Assembly: GCF_018101125.2 (NCBI RefSeq) | Contig: NZ_JAELVF020000001.1 | Location: forward strand, 2,017,068-2,081,067 | Direction: 5' to 3' | From: Streptomyces tardus | GTDB taxonomy: Bacteria; Actinomycetota; Actinomycetes; Streptomycetales; Streptomycetaceae | Length of the DNA stretch: 64,000 nucleotides | Shown here: positions 48,170-57,200 of the stretch, piece by piece | Position numbering within the stretch: the first letter of the stretch is position 1 | Layout: each line of letters opens with the position of its first letter | Translations under genes and position numbers: made by a program | Notes under the pieces: model-generated | What the model was told of the DNA's origin: nothing | Databases searched by the model: none | What the model saw: the letters and a program-made list of their open reading frames with translations, nothing else

Positions 48170-49087
48170 TCAGGCCGAGACGAGGTAGGAGAAGACGGAC
48201 TCCAGGGACTCGTCCGAGGGGGACACCGTGAGCAGCCGGATGTCGTGGCTGCGGGCGATCCGCGGGAGTTCCCTGGTGAAGCGGCCGAAGTCGATGGCCT
48301 GGACGCGCAACGCCTTCTCGCTCCAGTCGAGTTCGATGCCGGCGGTCGAGTCGTCGGCGATCAGCGCCGCGGCGAGCGCGCGGTCGTCGGTGGAGCGGAT
48401 GAGGTAACGGTGCGGACGGTCCGTCATCAGCCGGCGGATGCGCCGGAAGTCGCCGCTGGCCGCGTGCCGGCCGGCGACGATCACCTCGATGTGGGCGGCG
48501 AGCTGCTCGACCTCCTCCAGAATGTGCGAGGAGAACAGCACGGTCCGCCCGGCGGCGCCCATCTGCCGCAGCAGCTCCATGAGTTGCATGCGCTGGCGCG
48601 GGTCCATCCCGTTGAACGGCTCGTCCAGCAGCAGCACCGAGGGCTCGTGCACCAGCGCCGACGCCATCTTGACGCGCTGGCGCATGCCCTTGCTGTACGT
48701 GGAGATCTGCCGGTCGGCCGCGTACTCCATCTCCACCGTGGCCAGCGCACGGGCGCCGGCCGCGCCGGGGTCGTCCAGTCCGTGCAGCTCGGCGTTGGCG
48801 AGGACGAACTCGCGGCCGGTGAGGAAGTCGTACATCGCCTCCCGCTCGGGGACGATGCCCATCCGCCGGTAGATCGACTCGTTGCGCCAGATCTGCTCGC
48901 CGTCCAGGGTGACGGTGCCGACGGAAGGGGCGAGGAAGCCGCCCATCATGTTGATGAGGGTCGACTTGCCGGCACCGTTGGGTCCCAGCAGCCCGGTGAC
49001 GCCCGGGCCGATCCGGACACTGACGTCGTTGACGGCGACGACGTTCCCGAACCAGCGGGAAGCGTGCTCGATGTCGATCGTGCTCAC
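48170..49087 (-). CDS. ABC transporter ATP-binding protein
   Basis: 305 residues from GTG 49087 with GGAG upstream. An earlier start would add a Pro/His/Tyr peptide encoded by a 34-bp direct repeat. Walker A GPNGAGKST, signature YSKGMRQRV (no canonical LSGGQ), Walker B VLLLDEPFNGMD and the H-loop SSHILEEVE. A C-terminal ~85-residue regulatory extension is as in DrrA/NatA-type exporters. It pairs with the permease downstream. Confidence 0.9.
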   Translation of the reverse strand: MSTIDIEHASRWFGNVVAVNDVSVRIGPGVTGLLGPNGAGKSTLINMMGGFLAPSVGTVTLDGEQIWRNESIYRRMGIVPEREAMYDFLTGREFVLANAELHGLDDPGAAGARALATVEMEYAADRQISTYSKGMRQRVKMASALVHEPSVLLLDEPFNGMDPRQRMQLMELLRQMGAAGRTVLFSSHILEEVEQLAAHIEVIVAGRHAASGDFRRIRRLMTDRPHRYLIRSTDDRALAAALIADDSTAGIELDWSEKALRVQAIDFGRFTRELPRIARSHDIRLLTVSPSDESLESVFSYLVSA

Positions 49088-49120
49088 GGGGTCTCCATCC
49101 TGGCTGCCGGGCGAATCGTG

Positions 49121-49196
49121 CGGAAAGCCGTAGGGCTCGTGCGGCAACGCGGGCGGTGCGTACGGAAAGCCGTAGGGCTCGTGCGGCAACGCGGGC
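49121..49196. repeat. Pair of identical 34-bp direct repeats
   Basis: 49121-49154 and 49163-49196 are identical and start 42 bp apart. They fill most of the gap between the upstream permease and this ATPase gene. Their minus-strand frame would encode PHEPYGFP twice. Confidence 0.95.
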
Positions 49197-49223
49197 CGCT
49201 GGTGCGGGGGTCGGGCCGGTGGT

Positions 49224-50168
49224 TCACAGTCCGGCCTTCCGGTAGCGGGCGTTCAGCAGCAGGTACGAGCCCGCGATCACCGCGGCGATCACCAGCAGGT
49301 AGCAGATGCCCGCCGTGTTCGACGGCACGATGGAGCCCGGGAAGTCGGTGCTGCCGTCCAGGAACTTCGACTGGAAACCGTCCATCAGCGTGCCCGGCGA
49401 AGCCAGGCCGAGCCAGCTGACGGCCTCGCGCGAACCCTCGTCGTAGACGATGAACTGCATGATGGTGGTGGCGAAGTAGGGGATGGTCAGCACCCCGATG
49501 ATCGCCGCGACACCGAAGCCGCGACGGGGCGTGACGGCAGCCACGAGCAGGCCGATACCGGCGTGCAGCACCGAGAAGACCAGCGCCATCACGAGACCGA
49601 GCGCGAAGCCCTTGGTCTGGTCGACGAAGCCCAGTTTGGCCAGCAGCCCGCCCACGTACATCACGAGCATCGGCGTACCGACGAAGATCAGCAACGCCAC
49701 CGACATCGCCGAGTACTTGGCGATCACGTAGTCGGTACGCTCGATCGGGCGGGAGAAGTAGAGCGGAGTGGTGCGGAAGCGCAGATCGCGGGAGACCGAC
49801 TGCGGCGCCATCGCCGCGACGTAGAGCCCGATCAGCGGCAGCATGATCAACGGGTAGGCGGTGTACTCCGCGGGCAGTTCCTTGGCGTCGGTCGCCACCG
49901 CGATCGCGACCATGATCAGCGAGGGCGCCAGCACCACGCCGAAGAGGACCATCGGCAAAACCTTCGACTTGGCCGAGCGGCCGAGTCCGTACGCTCCGCG
50001 CAGCGACTGCACGAAGAGCGAGCGCATGGCGTAGCCGCGCCCGAGGCGTTCGCCGTCGTACTTGCGGTAGCCGATGTTGTGGATGGACGCCGCGGGAGTC
50101 CGCGGCGGTGCGACGGGACCCGTCGCGGCGGTGCTGCCGGACGCGCCGGGGGTGGGGTCAGCGGACAT
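49224..50168 (-). CDS. ABC transporter permease (ABC-2 type)
   Basis: 314 residues from ATG 50168 with AAGGAGG upstream. A soluble N-terminal part (about 1-70) with NIGYRKYDGERLGR precedes about six membrane spans. Its start lies 11 nt inside the end of the upstream ATPase gene, so translation is coupled. First permease of two in a row. Confidence 0.87.
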   Translation of the reverse strand: MSADPTPGASGSTAATGPVAPPRTPAASIHNIGYRKYDGERLGRGYAMRSLFVQSLRGAYGLGRSAKSKVLPMVLFGVVLAPSLIMVAIAVATDAKELPAEYTAYPLIMLPLIGLYVAAMAPQSVSRDLRFRTTPLYFSRPIERTDYVIAKYSAMSVALLIFVGTPMLVMYVGGLLAKLGFVDQTKGFALGLVMALVFSVLHAGIGLLVAAVTPRRGFGVAAIIGVLTIPYFATTIMQFIVYDEGSREAVSWLGLASPGTLMDGFQSKFLDGSTDFPGSIVPSNTAGICYLLVIAAVIAGSYLLLNARYRKAGL

Positions 50169-51399
50169 GGCTGCCGCCTCCTTCCGTGTCGTCCCGGCCG
50201 CCGGACTCGGTGAGCCGGCCGGCGGCGGTCGGGCCGGCAGTGGGCTCGGTCGCGGCGGGGTCGGTTGTGGCGGGGTCCGTCGTGGCGGAGTCGGTTGCGG
50301 CGGGGTCCGTTGCGGATTGCGGATCGTCCTGGAAGACCTCGGCGATGCGGTGCCGTCGCTGTTCCATCCGTACGAGCCCCAGGCCGAGTTCGACGACCGT
50401 GTCGCGGACGATGTCGTACGTGCTCTCATCGGCGGCGTCGACCATCACCAGATGACCCGCGCCGGGCAGGGTCTGCTCGCCGGATCCGGGCGCCGCGACC
50501 CGCAGGCCGGCCGCGGTCAACGCCTCGCGGAGCGCGGCGGCGCCGTCGAGCCGGGCGGGCTGCTCGGAGTTCGCGGTGTGCTCGTGGGCCTCGGCATTCG
50601 CGGTGTGCTCGGCATTCGCGGTGTGCTCGGCATTCGCGGGCTGCTCGGCATTGGCGGGGGTCTCGTTGCTGCCGGCGGTCGCGGGGGTTTCGGCGTAGTC
50701 GGTCACCTCCACCGCCAGAGTCGCGGTGGCCTGGGTGAAGTCGGCGGTCGAGGAGGACCGCAGCAGTTTGCCGCCGTCGATGATGACGACGTGGTCGCAG
50801 GTGCGCTCCAACTCGCCGAGGAGGTGCGAGGTCACCAGCACCGAGATGCCGAAGTCGGTGTGGACGCGCCGGATCAGCCCGAGCATGTCGTCGCGGCCGA
50901 CCGGGTCGAGGCCGTTGGTGGGCTCGTCGAGGAAGACCAGGTCGGGGTCGTGCACCAGCGCCTGGGCGAGCTTGACCCGCTGCTTCATACCGGTCGAGTA
51001 GCCACCGATGGGACGGTAGCGCTCCTCGTAGAGACCGACGTGCCGCAGGGTGTCCGCGGTGCGCTCGCGGGCAGCGGTGGGCGGCAGGCCCGACATCCGG
51101 GCCATGTGCACGACGAACTCCGTCGCCGACACGTCGGGTGGCAGGCAGTCGTGCTCCGGCATGTAGCCGACCCGCTCGCGGATACGGGCTCCGTCGACCC
51201 GTACGTCCATGCCGAGGACACTGGCGCTGCCCTCCGTGGCGGGCGCCAGCCCCAGCAAAATCTTGATCAGAGTGGATTTGCCGGCCCCGTTGGCTCCGAC
51301 CAGACCGGTGACCCCCGGCGCAATGCCGAGGTTCAGCCGGTCCAGTGCGGTCACCCGTGGGTACCGCTTGCTGAGGCTTTCCGTCGCGATCACTGTCAC
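50158..51399 (-). CDS. ABC transporter ATP-binding protein
   Basis: 413 residues from GTG 51399. Walker A GANGAGKST, signature YSTGMKQRV, Walker B LVFLDEPTNGLD, SHLLGELE. The first ~215 residues are the ATPase. The rest is a variable extension with a Asn-Ala-Glu-His-Thr repeat (about 240-275) and a Thr/Asp/Pro/Ala tail. The GTG has no Shine-Dalgarno; TAGCGT ends 7 nt upstream, so it is probably leaderless. Its promoter and first bases are duplicated in inverted orientation in front of the divergent gene. Confidence 0.9.
   Translation of the reverse strand: MTVIATESLSKRYPRVTALDRLNLGIAPGVTGLVGANGAGKSTLIKILLGLAPATEGSASVLGMDVRVDGARIRERVGYMPEHDCLPPDVSATEFVVHMARMSGLPPTAARERTADTLRHVGLYEERYRPIGGYSTGMKQRVKLAQALVHDPDLVFLDEPTNGLDPVGRDDMLGLIRRVHTDFGISVLVTSHLLGELERTCDHVVIIDGGKLLRSSSTADFTQATATLAVEVTDYAETPATAGSNETPANAEQPANAEHTANAEHTANAEAHEHTANSEQPARLDGAAALREALTAAGLRVAAPGSGEQTLPGAGHLVMVDAADESTYDIVRDTVVELGLGLVRMEQRRHRIAEVFQDDPQSATDPAATDSATTDPATTDPAATEPTAGPTAAGRLTESGGRDDTEGGGSHVR
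50575..50660 (-). repeat. Degenerate 18-bp repeats in the ABC ATPase extension
   Basis: Units near GGCATTCGCGGTGTGCTC on the plus strand (about 50595-50635, with partial copies beyond) encode the Asn-Ala-Glu-His-Thr run. Boundaries are approximate. Confidence 0.7.
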
Positions 51400-51802
51400 G
51401 AGTTCGACGCTATGCCAGTACCCGGCCGTTGACGTCCGCCCCTGCGTCGGCTTTCTCGGCGCCGCAAGTCCGCCTCAGGTTGTAGGGGTTACCCCCTCCG
51501 GGACGCCCGTTGGTCGCCGACCTCCATGACGAAAGTCTCGACGGGGCAGGGGAGTTGACCGCCGGGGGCGCGGGCGGCGGGACGGGTGGGGTGTGAGGTT
51601 CTGGACGAGCCCGGGGTGGCGGGAGCGGTGGGGAGGGGAGGCGAGTCGGGAGGGATGGGGAGCCGGGAGCGGCTCCGGATGTGAACTTCGCTGCGGTGGC
51701 CGGTTTGGGGCGCCACGCCGCGTTCGGACGTGCGGCGCCAAGAAAGCCGACGCAGGGGCGGACGTCAACGGCCGGGTACTGGCATAGTGTCGAACTCGTG
51801 AC
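51395..51802. repeat. 78-bp inverted repeat carrying the starts of two divergent genes
   Basis: 51395-51472 and 51725-51802 are inverted copies with three mismatches in 78 positions, separated by 252 bp. Each arm ends in GTGAC, the start of a gene going outward, preceded by TAGTGT or TAGCGT 7 nt away. I see no gene in the spacer. Confidence 0.95.
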
Positions 51803-51872
51803 CGGTGCGCGTCCGTTCGGCGTTGCGGTGCCGTCGGTGACGCGTGCTGTGCGGCGGGCAGGAGGGAAGCGC

Positions 51873-53648
51873 ATGGGAAGCGGACTCGAAGGTGCGACCG
51901 GTCGGCGGCTGCGCACCGAGGAGGGCGTGGAGCTGGCGGTGCTGGAGCTGGGCGACCCCGCCCTGCCCACGGTGATGCTGGTGCACGGCTATCCGGACTC
52001 CAAGGAGGTCTGGAGCGAGGTGGCTCCGCGCCTCGCCGACCGCTTCCACGTGGTCCTCTACGACGTGCGCGGCAGCGGCTCCTCCACCGCGCCCGTGCCG
52101 CTGCGCGGCGGGTTCACCCTGGAGAAGCTCACCGACGACTTCCTCACCGTCGTGGACGCCGTCAGCCCCGACCACCCGGTGCATCTGGTCGGTCACGACT
52201 GGGGATCGGTCCAGGGCTGGGAGTTCGCCACCGTGCGCCGCACCGAGGGTCGGATCGCCTCCTTCACCTCGATCTCCGGGCCCTCGCTCGACCACTTCGG
52301 GCACTGGATCAAGAAGCGAGCCGCTCGGCCCACTCCCCGTCGCGCGGGCCAGCTCCTCGGTCAGACCGCCAAGTCCTGGTACGTCTACGCCCTCCACACC
52401 CCGGCCCTGCCGGAGCTGGCCTGGAAGGGCCCGTTGGGCAAGCGCTGGTGGCCCCGGCTGCTGGAGCGGATGGAGAAGCTGCCCACCGACGACTACCCCA
52501 CCAAATCGCTGCCCACCGATGCCGCGCACGGCGCCTGGCTCTACCGGGACAACGTGCGCACCCGCCTCGCCCGGCCGCGCACCGACGCGTACGCCCACGT
52601 CCCCGTGCAGCTGATCACGCCCACCGAGGACGCCTTTCTCTCGCCGCGGCTCTACGACGATCTGGAGCTGTGGGTGCCCGAGCTCACCCGCCGCACGCTG
52701 CCGGCCAAGCACTGGGTTCCACGCACCCGTCCCGACCAACTCGCCGGGTGGATCGCGGAGTTCGCCGCCGCCCGGGAGGGTGGCAGGAAGTCGGAGCGGC
52801 AGGTCCTCGCCGCCGGCCCGCACGCGGACCGGTTCGCCGGGCAGCTGGTGCTGGTCACCGGCGCGGCCAGCGGCATCGGAGCGGCCACCGCGCTCGCCTT
52901 CGGCGCCGCCGGCGCAAGGGTCGTCGCGGTCGACCTCGACGAGCGGGGCGCGGCGAGCACCGCCGAGAAGGCGCGTGCGGCGGGTGCGAGCGAGGCGTGG
53001 TCCGAGGTGGTGGACGTCTCCGACGAGCAGGCCATGGAGAAGCTGGCCGCCCGGGTCGCGGCGGAGTACGGCGTGGTGGACGTCCTGGTCAACAACGCGG
53101 GAGTCGGCCTCGGCGGCGGCATCCTGGACACCACCACCGAGCAGTGGAAGAAGGTGCTGGACGTCAATCTGTGGGGAGTCATCCACGGCTGTCGGCTGTT
53201 CGGCCGTCAGATGGTCGAGCGCGGGCAGGGCGGCCACATCGTCAACACCGCCTCGGCAGCGGCGTATCTGCCCTCCCGGGCGCTCGGTGCGTACGGCACC
53301 TCCAAGGCTGCGGTGCTGATGCTCAGCGAGTCGCTGCGGGCGGAGTTGGCCGGCAGGGGTATCGGAGTCTCGGCGATCTGCCCCGGCGTGGTGAACACCA
53401 ACATCACCCGTACCAGTACCTTCGCCGGCGCCGACCCGGGCGAGGAGCGGCGACGCCAGGAGAAGGCGGCCAAGCTGTACGCCCGCCGCGGGTACCCGCC
53501 GGAGAAGGTGGCCGCCGCCATCCTGCGAGCCGTGGTGCGGGACGAGGCAGTGGTGCCGGTCACCCCGGAGGCCCGGGCGGCCCGAGTGGTCGCCCGCCTC
53601 TCCCCGCGCGCACTCCGGGCGATGGCCAGACTGAAGCCTCCGGTCTGA
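51873..53648 (+). CDS. Alpha/beta hydrolase - SDR fusion protein
   Basis: 591 residues from ATG 51873 with GGAGGGAAG 5 nt upstream. An in-frame leaderless GTG at 51798 would add 25 residues. Residues 1-300 are an alpha/beta hydrolase with the nucleophile elbow GHDWGS, meaning an Asp nucleophile as in epoxide hydrolases and haloalkane dehalogenases. Residues ~320-560 are a classical SDR (TGAASGIG, NNAGVGLGGG, YGTSK). Such two-domain proteins occur in actinomycetes; the substrate is unknown. Confidence 0.9.
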   Translation: MGSGLEGATGRRLRTEEGVELAVLELGDPALPTVMLVHGYPDSKEVWSEVAPRLADRFHVVLYDVRGSGSSTAPVPLRGGFTLEKLTDDFLTVVDAVSPDHPVHLVGHDWGSVQGWEFATVRRTEGRIASFTSISGPSLDHFGHWIKKRAARPTPRRAGQLLGQTAKSWYVYALHTPALPELAWKGPLGKRWWPRLLERMEKLPTDDYPTKSLPTDAAHGAWLYRDNVRTRLARPRTDAYAHVPVQLITPTEDAFLSPRLYDDLELWVPELTRRTLPAKHWVPRTRPDQLAGWIAEFAAAREGGRKSERQVLAAGPHADRFAGQLVLVTGAASGIGAATALAFGAAGARVVAVDLDERGAASTAEKARAAGASEAWSEVVDVSDEQAMEKLAARVAAEYGVVDVLVNNAGVGLGGGILDTTTEQWKKVLDVNLWGVIHGCRLFGRQMVERGQGGHIVNTASAAAYLPSRALGAYGTSKAAVLMLSESLRAELAGRGIGVSAICPGVVNTNITRTSTFAGADPGEERRRQEKAAKLYARRGYPPEKVAAAILRAVVRDEAVVPVTPEARAARVVARLSPRALRAMARLKPPV

Positions 53649-54152
53649 TCGTCCGGCCAGCCGGCAGCCAACGGCCCCAACTCCGCGTCTCCGGACGGCC
53701 GTACGAGCGGGCAGGCAGGCCTGGGCGGACCGGCCGGACGGGCTTCGGCGGACCGGGCAGGCACGGTCGGCGGACGCACGGGCGGGTGGAGGCGCATGTG
53801 GTTGGCCGGGCAGCGGCCGTGAACGCAGCTGTAGAGGTCGAGGCTGTGGGCCCGCCCGTCCCGGCGAGCGACCCCCTCCGGCGAGCGTCCCGCCTGCTGC
53901 GGGCCCCGCGGCGCGCTGTCCCGCGCACGCAGTCGGCGGCGCGGAGTCGCGGCGCGGAGTCGGTGACGCACAGTCGGCGGCGCGGAGTCGGCCGTACGTC
54001 GTCGGGTTGGTTCTTCTCCGGTGACGCTCGCCGGTCTCGCCCAGGCCCTGTCGTTCGGGTCCTCCGCCGGGCTCGCGACGCCCGGCGCCCGCATCCGACT
54101 CCGCCCCTGACCCGCCAAAGATCCAAACGGAAGACCTAGCCCAGGAGTTCTC
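53649..54152. other. Intergenic region before the MerR gene
   Basis: 504 nt with no convincing gene. Around 53925-53990 GCGGAGTC-type units repeat irregularly. The MerR gene has AGGAG 7 nt before its GTG. Confidence 0.45.
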
Positions 54153-55640
54153 GTGTCCCCCGATTCCCGTGCGCCGTACCGCATCGAGGGTCTGGCCCAG
54201 CACAGTGGCACCTCGGTGCGCACGATCCGCGCCTACCAGGACCGCGGGTTGCTGCCGAAGCCGGAGCGGCGCGGCCGGGCGAACGTCTACGACGACTCGC
54301 ATCTCTCCCGGCTGCACCGGATCAGCGCTCTGCTGGAGCGCGGGTTCACGCTGGCGAGCATCAAGGAGCTGCTGGGAGCTTGGGATTCAGGAGTCGGGCT
54401 CGCCGGAGTCCTGGGCCTGGTGGCCGAAGTGGACGGGCCGTGGTCGGCCGAGTCCCCGACGGTGGTGACCCGGGCTGAGCTTGCCGACCGGTTCGGCGTG
54501 GCCGAGCGCGAGGAGTCTCGCCCGAAGCGGCCTGTCGGGGAGCCGAGTGAGCGGGGGCCTGAGCACGGAGGGCCGCGGGGCTGCCGGTCTGGGGCCATCG
54601 ATGCCTCCGGTGAGGAGTCGACGGACGGAGAGCGAGAGGAGGCGGAAGGAGGAGAGCTGGACGAAGAGGCGTTGGCCGAGGCCGTCGAGCTGGGGGTGTT
54701 GATGCCGGTGCCCGGAAAAGCCGGCGTCTACCACGTCCCCAGCCCTCAGGAGCTGGCCGTCGCGACGGAACTGCACGCGGCGGGCGTGCCGTTGGGCGCG
54801 GTCACCGGGCATCTGCGCGAGCTGCGCGGGCAGATCGAGCACATCGCCGGGCGTTTTCTGGACCTCACCAACGCCCATGTGTTCGCCCGGTACCTCGACC
54901 ACACCCCGTCGGATCACGAGGTCACCGAAGCGGCCGACCTCGTACGCCGGCTGCGCCCTTTGGCACAGCAGACCGTCGAAGCGGAACTGGCCCGAGCGAT
55001 GAGCCAGTTGGCCTCCGAGCAGCTGCGCCAGCACCTGTCGGCGCTCCCCCTCACCGGCGAGCCCGTTCCCCGACCGACGGCAGGGGCACGCCCCTTCCCA
55101 CTGTCGGCTTCGGCAGCGCCGGCCGCCGGTCACCGCGGCGTCGGCGCACCCGAGACCACTGTCGGAGCTGTCGGAGCTGCCGGAGCTGCCGGAGCTGTCG
55201 GAGCTGCCGGAGCTGTCGGAGCTGTCGGAGCTGTCGGCGAGCCGATAGCTCAGCAGCGCGGGACGCAGGACGGCGGGGAGGCCGTGGCCGCGGAGGCTTG
55301 CGCGACTTCCGGGCTGCCGGGGGAACCCGCCGTGCCCACCGGTCCCGCCGTGTCCGCCCTGTCTGCCGCACCCGCCGCCTCCACCAGATCCGCCGTGCCT
55401 GCCAGATCCGCCGTTCCTGCCGTGCCTGCCGTGTCCGTCGTGCTGCCGGAGGCGACCGTGGGCGCAGTGCGGCAGCTGGTTGGCGGCGACGAGGCAGGAG
55501 CCGAGGAACGCCTGTCGGCGTTCATCGCCGCTGCCGCCGAGCGCGAGGTGCAGGCACGCACACTCGACCGTCTCAGCAGACCCCCGGCTGACACCGCAGT
55601 GAACGTGCCCGCGAACGAGGGCGGAGAGTCCGGCAGTTGA
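54153..55640 (+). CDS. MerR-family regulator with long C-terminal region
   Basis: 495 residues. The N-terminal winged helix is clear (GTSVRTIRAYQDRGLLP, then NVYDDSHLSRLHRI). It is followed by a helical dimerisation region and an effector-like part (about 175-310; YHVPSPQELAVATELHAAGV). The C-terminal third is low complexity: Val-Gly-Ala repeats from a 9-bp DNA repeat, then Ser/Ala/Pro. At ~495 residues it is well over the usual 120-280 of the family. The effector is unknown. Its target could be the hydrolase-SDR gene upstream. Confidence 0.85.
   Translation: MSPDSRAPYRIEGLAQHSGTSVRTIRAYQDRGLLPKPERRGRANVYDDSHLSRLHRISALLERGFTLASIKELLGAWDSGVGLAGVLGLVAEVDGPWSAESPTVVTRAELADRFGVAEREESRPKRPVGEPSERGPEHGGPRGCRSGAIDASGEESTDGEREEAEGGELDEEALAEAVELGVLMPVPGKAGVYHVPSPQELAVATELHAAGVPLGAVTGHLRELRGQIEHIAGRFLDLTNAHVFARYLDHTPSDHEVTEAADLVRRLRPLAQQTVEAELARAMSQLASEQLRQHLSALPLTGEPVPRPTAGARPFPLSASAAPAAGHRGVGAPETTVGAVGAAGAAGAVGAAGAVGAVGAVGEPIAQQRGTQDGGEAVAAEACATSGLPGEPAVPTGPAVSALSAAPAASTRSAVPARSAVPAVPAVSVVLPEATVGAVRQLVGGDEAGAEERLSAFIAAAAEREVQARTLDRLSRPPADTAVNVPANEGGESGS
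55161..55232 (+). repeat. 9-bp tandem repeat x8 in the MerR gene
   Basis: Units GYCGGAGCT repeat eight times in frame and encode Val/Ala-Gly-Ala. Copy number is likely to vary. Confidence 0.95.
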
Positions 55641-55812
55641 ACCGCGGGAGCAGTGGGTCCGTCGCACCGGGACATGAGCGGCGAGAGGCGGGAAGCCCCG
55701 GCACCGAAGTCGCCGGAACGCTCACTTCGCAGCGTAGACAGAGCTCAGGAGCGCGACCAGAGTAAGACCTTCAGTGCGTACACGTCCGTATGCGTTCAAG
55801 GGGGGATCCACC

Positions 55813-56973
55813 ATGCGAAGACGTCAGTTCCTCACCGGTGTGGCGGGAGCTGCCGGTGCCGCCGGGATGACGTTGGGCTCGGTCGCGGCCAACCCGGCTC
55901 AGGCAAAGGCCCGTTCGTCCACCGGCTCGTCAGCAGCCTCGTCAACGAGCAGCGGTTGGACGGAGGTTGCAGTGCCGCCGGCCTCGGGCAGCGCCCGCCT
56001 GGAGTCGGTGGCGGCGCAGAGCGCGAGCCGCGCTTGGGCGGTCGGTTCCCAGCTCAGAGACGAGGGCGACAATCCGGCGGCACCGCTGGCGCTGGTCTGG
56101 GACGGCACCTCCTGGTCCGAGACGGACACCGGCCATCTGGGGCGCAACGGCGGCATACGCTCGGTCAGTTCCGCCGGCGGCGACAACGCCTGGGCGGTGA
56201 GCCACGGCCCGGACGGTGGCGGTCAGTTGCTCGGCTGGGACGGCACCACCTGGCAGCACACCCCGTACCCGGACGAGGGCCGCCCGGGCGGCGGGCTCAA
56301 CGCCGTGCTCGCGGTGGCGGGCGGAGAGGCGTGGGCTGTCGGCTCGCGCGGCGAGGGCAGCGAGCCCGCACTGCTGCGGTGGAACGGCAGCGTCTGGCAG
56401 TGGACGGACCCGCTCCCCGCCGGGGTCAGCCCCAGCCTGCACGGTCTCAACCGCGCGCTGGACGGCAGTGTCTGGGTCTACGGCGCCGAAGCGGTCGTGC
56501 GTTGGGACGGCGGCTGGACACCGGTCGACTTCACCCCCTCCATACGTTCCGGCATCACCGGGCTGGTGCCCACCGCACCCGACGACGTCTGGTTGATCGG
56601 CTGGGCTTACGGAGTCGGCGGGCCGCCCGGCAAACCGCCCGCGCCTGTGCTCAGCCGCTACGACGGCACGGGCTGGTCCTCGCCGGACAAGCCCTTCAGC
56701 CCGGGCGCGCTGACCGCGATCACCGCGGACGGCCAGGGCGTCCCCGAGCTGCTCTGTGGTTGGGACTTCTGGGAGCAGACCAGCGCCCACTACGCCTGTT
56801 GGGAGCCCGCCGGCTCCGGCAGCGGCGCATGGGTCAGCGAGCGCGGACCGGACGCCGGCACCGGGAGCAGCGTCACCCAGAGCGCGCTGGCCGCCGTCCC
56901 GGGGACCACAGGCGGCTACTGGTCCGTCGGACACCTGGGCGACAACACCCCGCGGATCGAACGACGCAGCTGA
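55813..56973 (+). CDS. Tat-exported beta-propeller-like protein
   Basis: 386 residues. ATG 55813 gives a Tat signal (RRRQFLTG, then a hydrophobic segment, cleavage near AQA). The mature part has five or more repeats with the pattern AWAVG / W-D-G-T-x-W (WDGTSW, WDGTTW, WNGSVW, WDGGW, YDGTGW), as in beta-propeller or BNR-like folds. The function is unknown. It could bind sugars or proteins outside the cell. An upstream ATG at 55774 would put the Arg pair too deep. Confidence 0.75.
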   Translation: MRRRQFLTGVAGAAGAAGMTLGSVAANPAQAKARSSTGSSAASSTSSGWTEVAVPPASGSARLESVAAQSASRAWAVGSQLRDEGDNPAAPLALVWDGTSWSETDTGHLGRNGGIRSVSSAGGDNAWAVSHGPDGGGQLLGWDGTTWQHTPYPDEGRPGGGLNAVLAVAGGEAWAVGSRGEGSEPALLRWNGSVWQWTDPLPAGVSPSLHGLNRALDGSVWVYGAEAVVRWDGGWTPVDFTPSIRSGITGLVPTAPDDVWLIGWAYGVGGPPGKPPAPVLSRYDGTGWSSPDKPFSPGALTAITADGQGVPELLCGWDFWEQTSAHYACWEPAGSGSGAWVSERGPDAGTGSSVTQSALAAVPGTTGGYWSVGHLGDNTPRIERRS

Positions 56974-56984
56974 CCGACCCCGTC

Positions 56985-57020
56985 GCGGGCGTTCCGGAGC
57001 GATCGCGAGGGAACGCCCGC
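56985..57020 (+). terminator. Terminator after the propeller-like gene
   Basis: An 11-bp perfect stem (56985-56995 with 57010-57020) and 14-nt loop, 12 nt past the stop. Confidence 0.65.
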
Positions 57021-57200
57021 CGGTGAAGACATTCGTCGCCCGCCCGGCAGTCCCCGCCCGGTGCTCCCGCGCACCGACGCCTCCCCGCGTTCCTTCCCTC
57101 GGTCCGGGGGCAGGACCGCGGAGGGTCGCGCTCGCCCGGCGATGCCGCAACCGTCCGCAATTCGCTCGCGTCCGGCCGACGTGCGTACCACCATCGACAG

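Noticed and set aside
49121..49196. Insertion-sequence footprint or att site
   Set aside because: Only two direct repeats, with no transposase, integrase or terminal inverted repeats.
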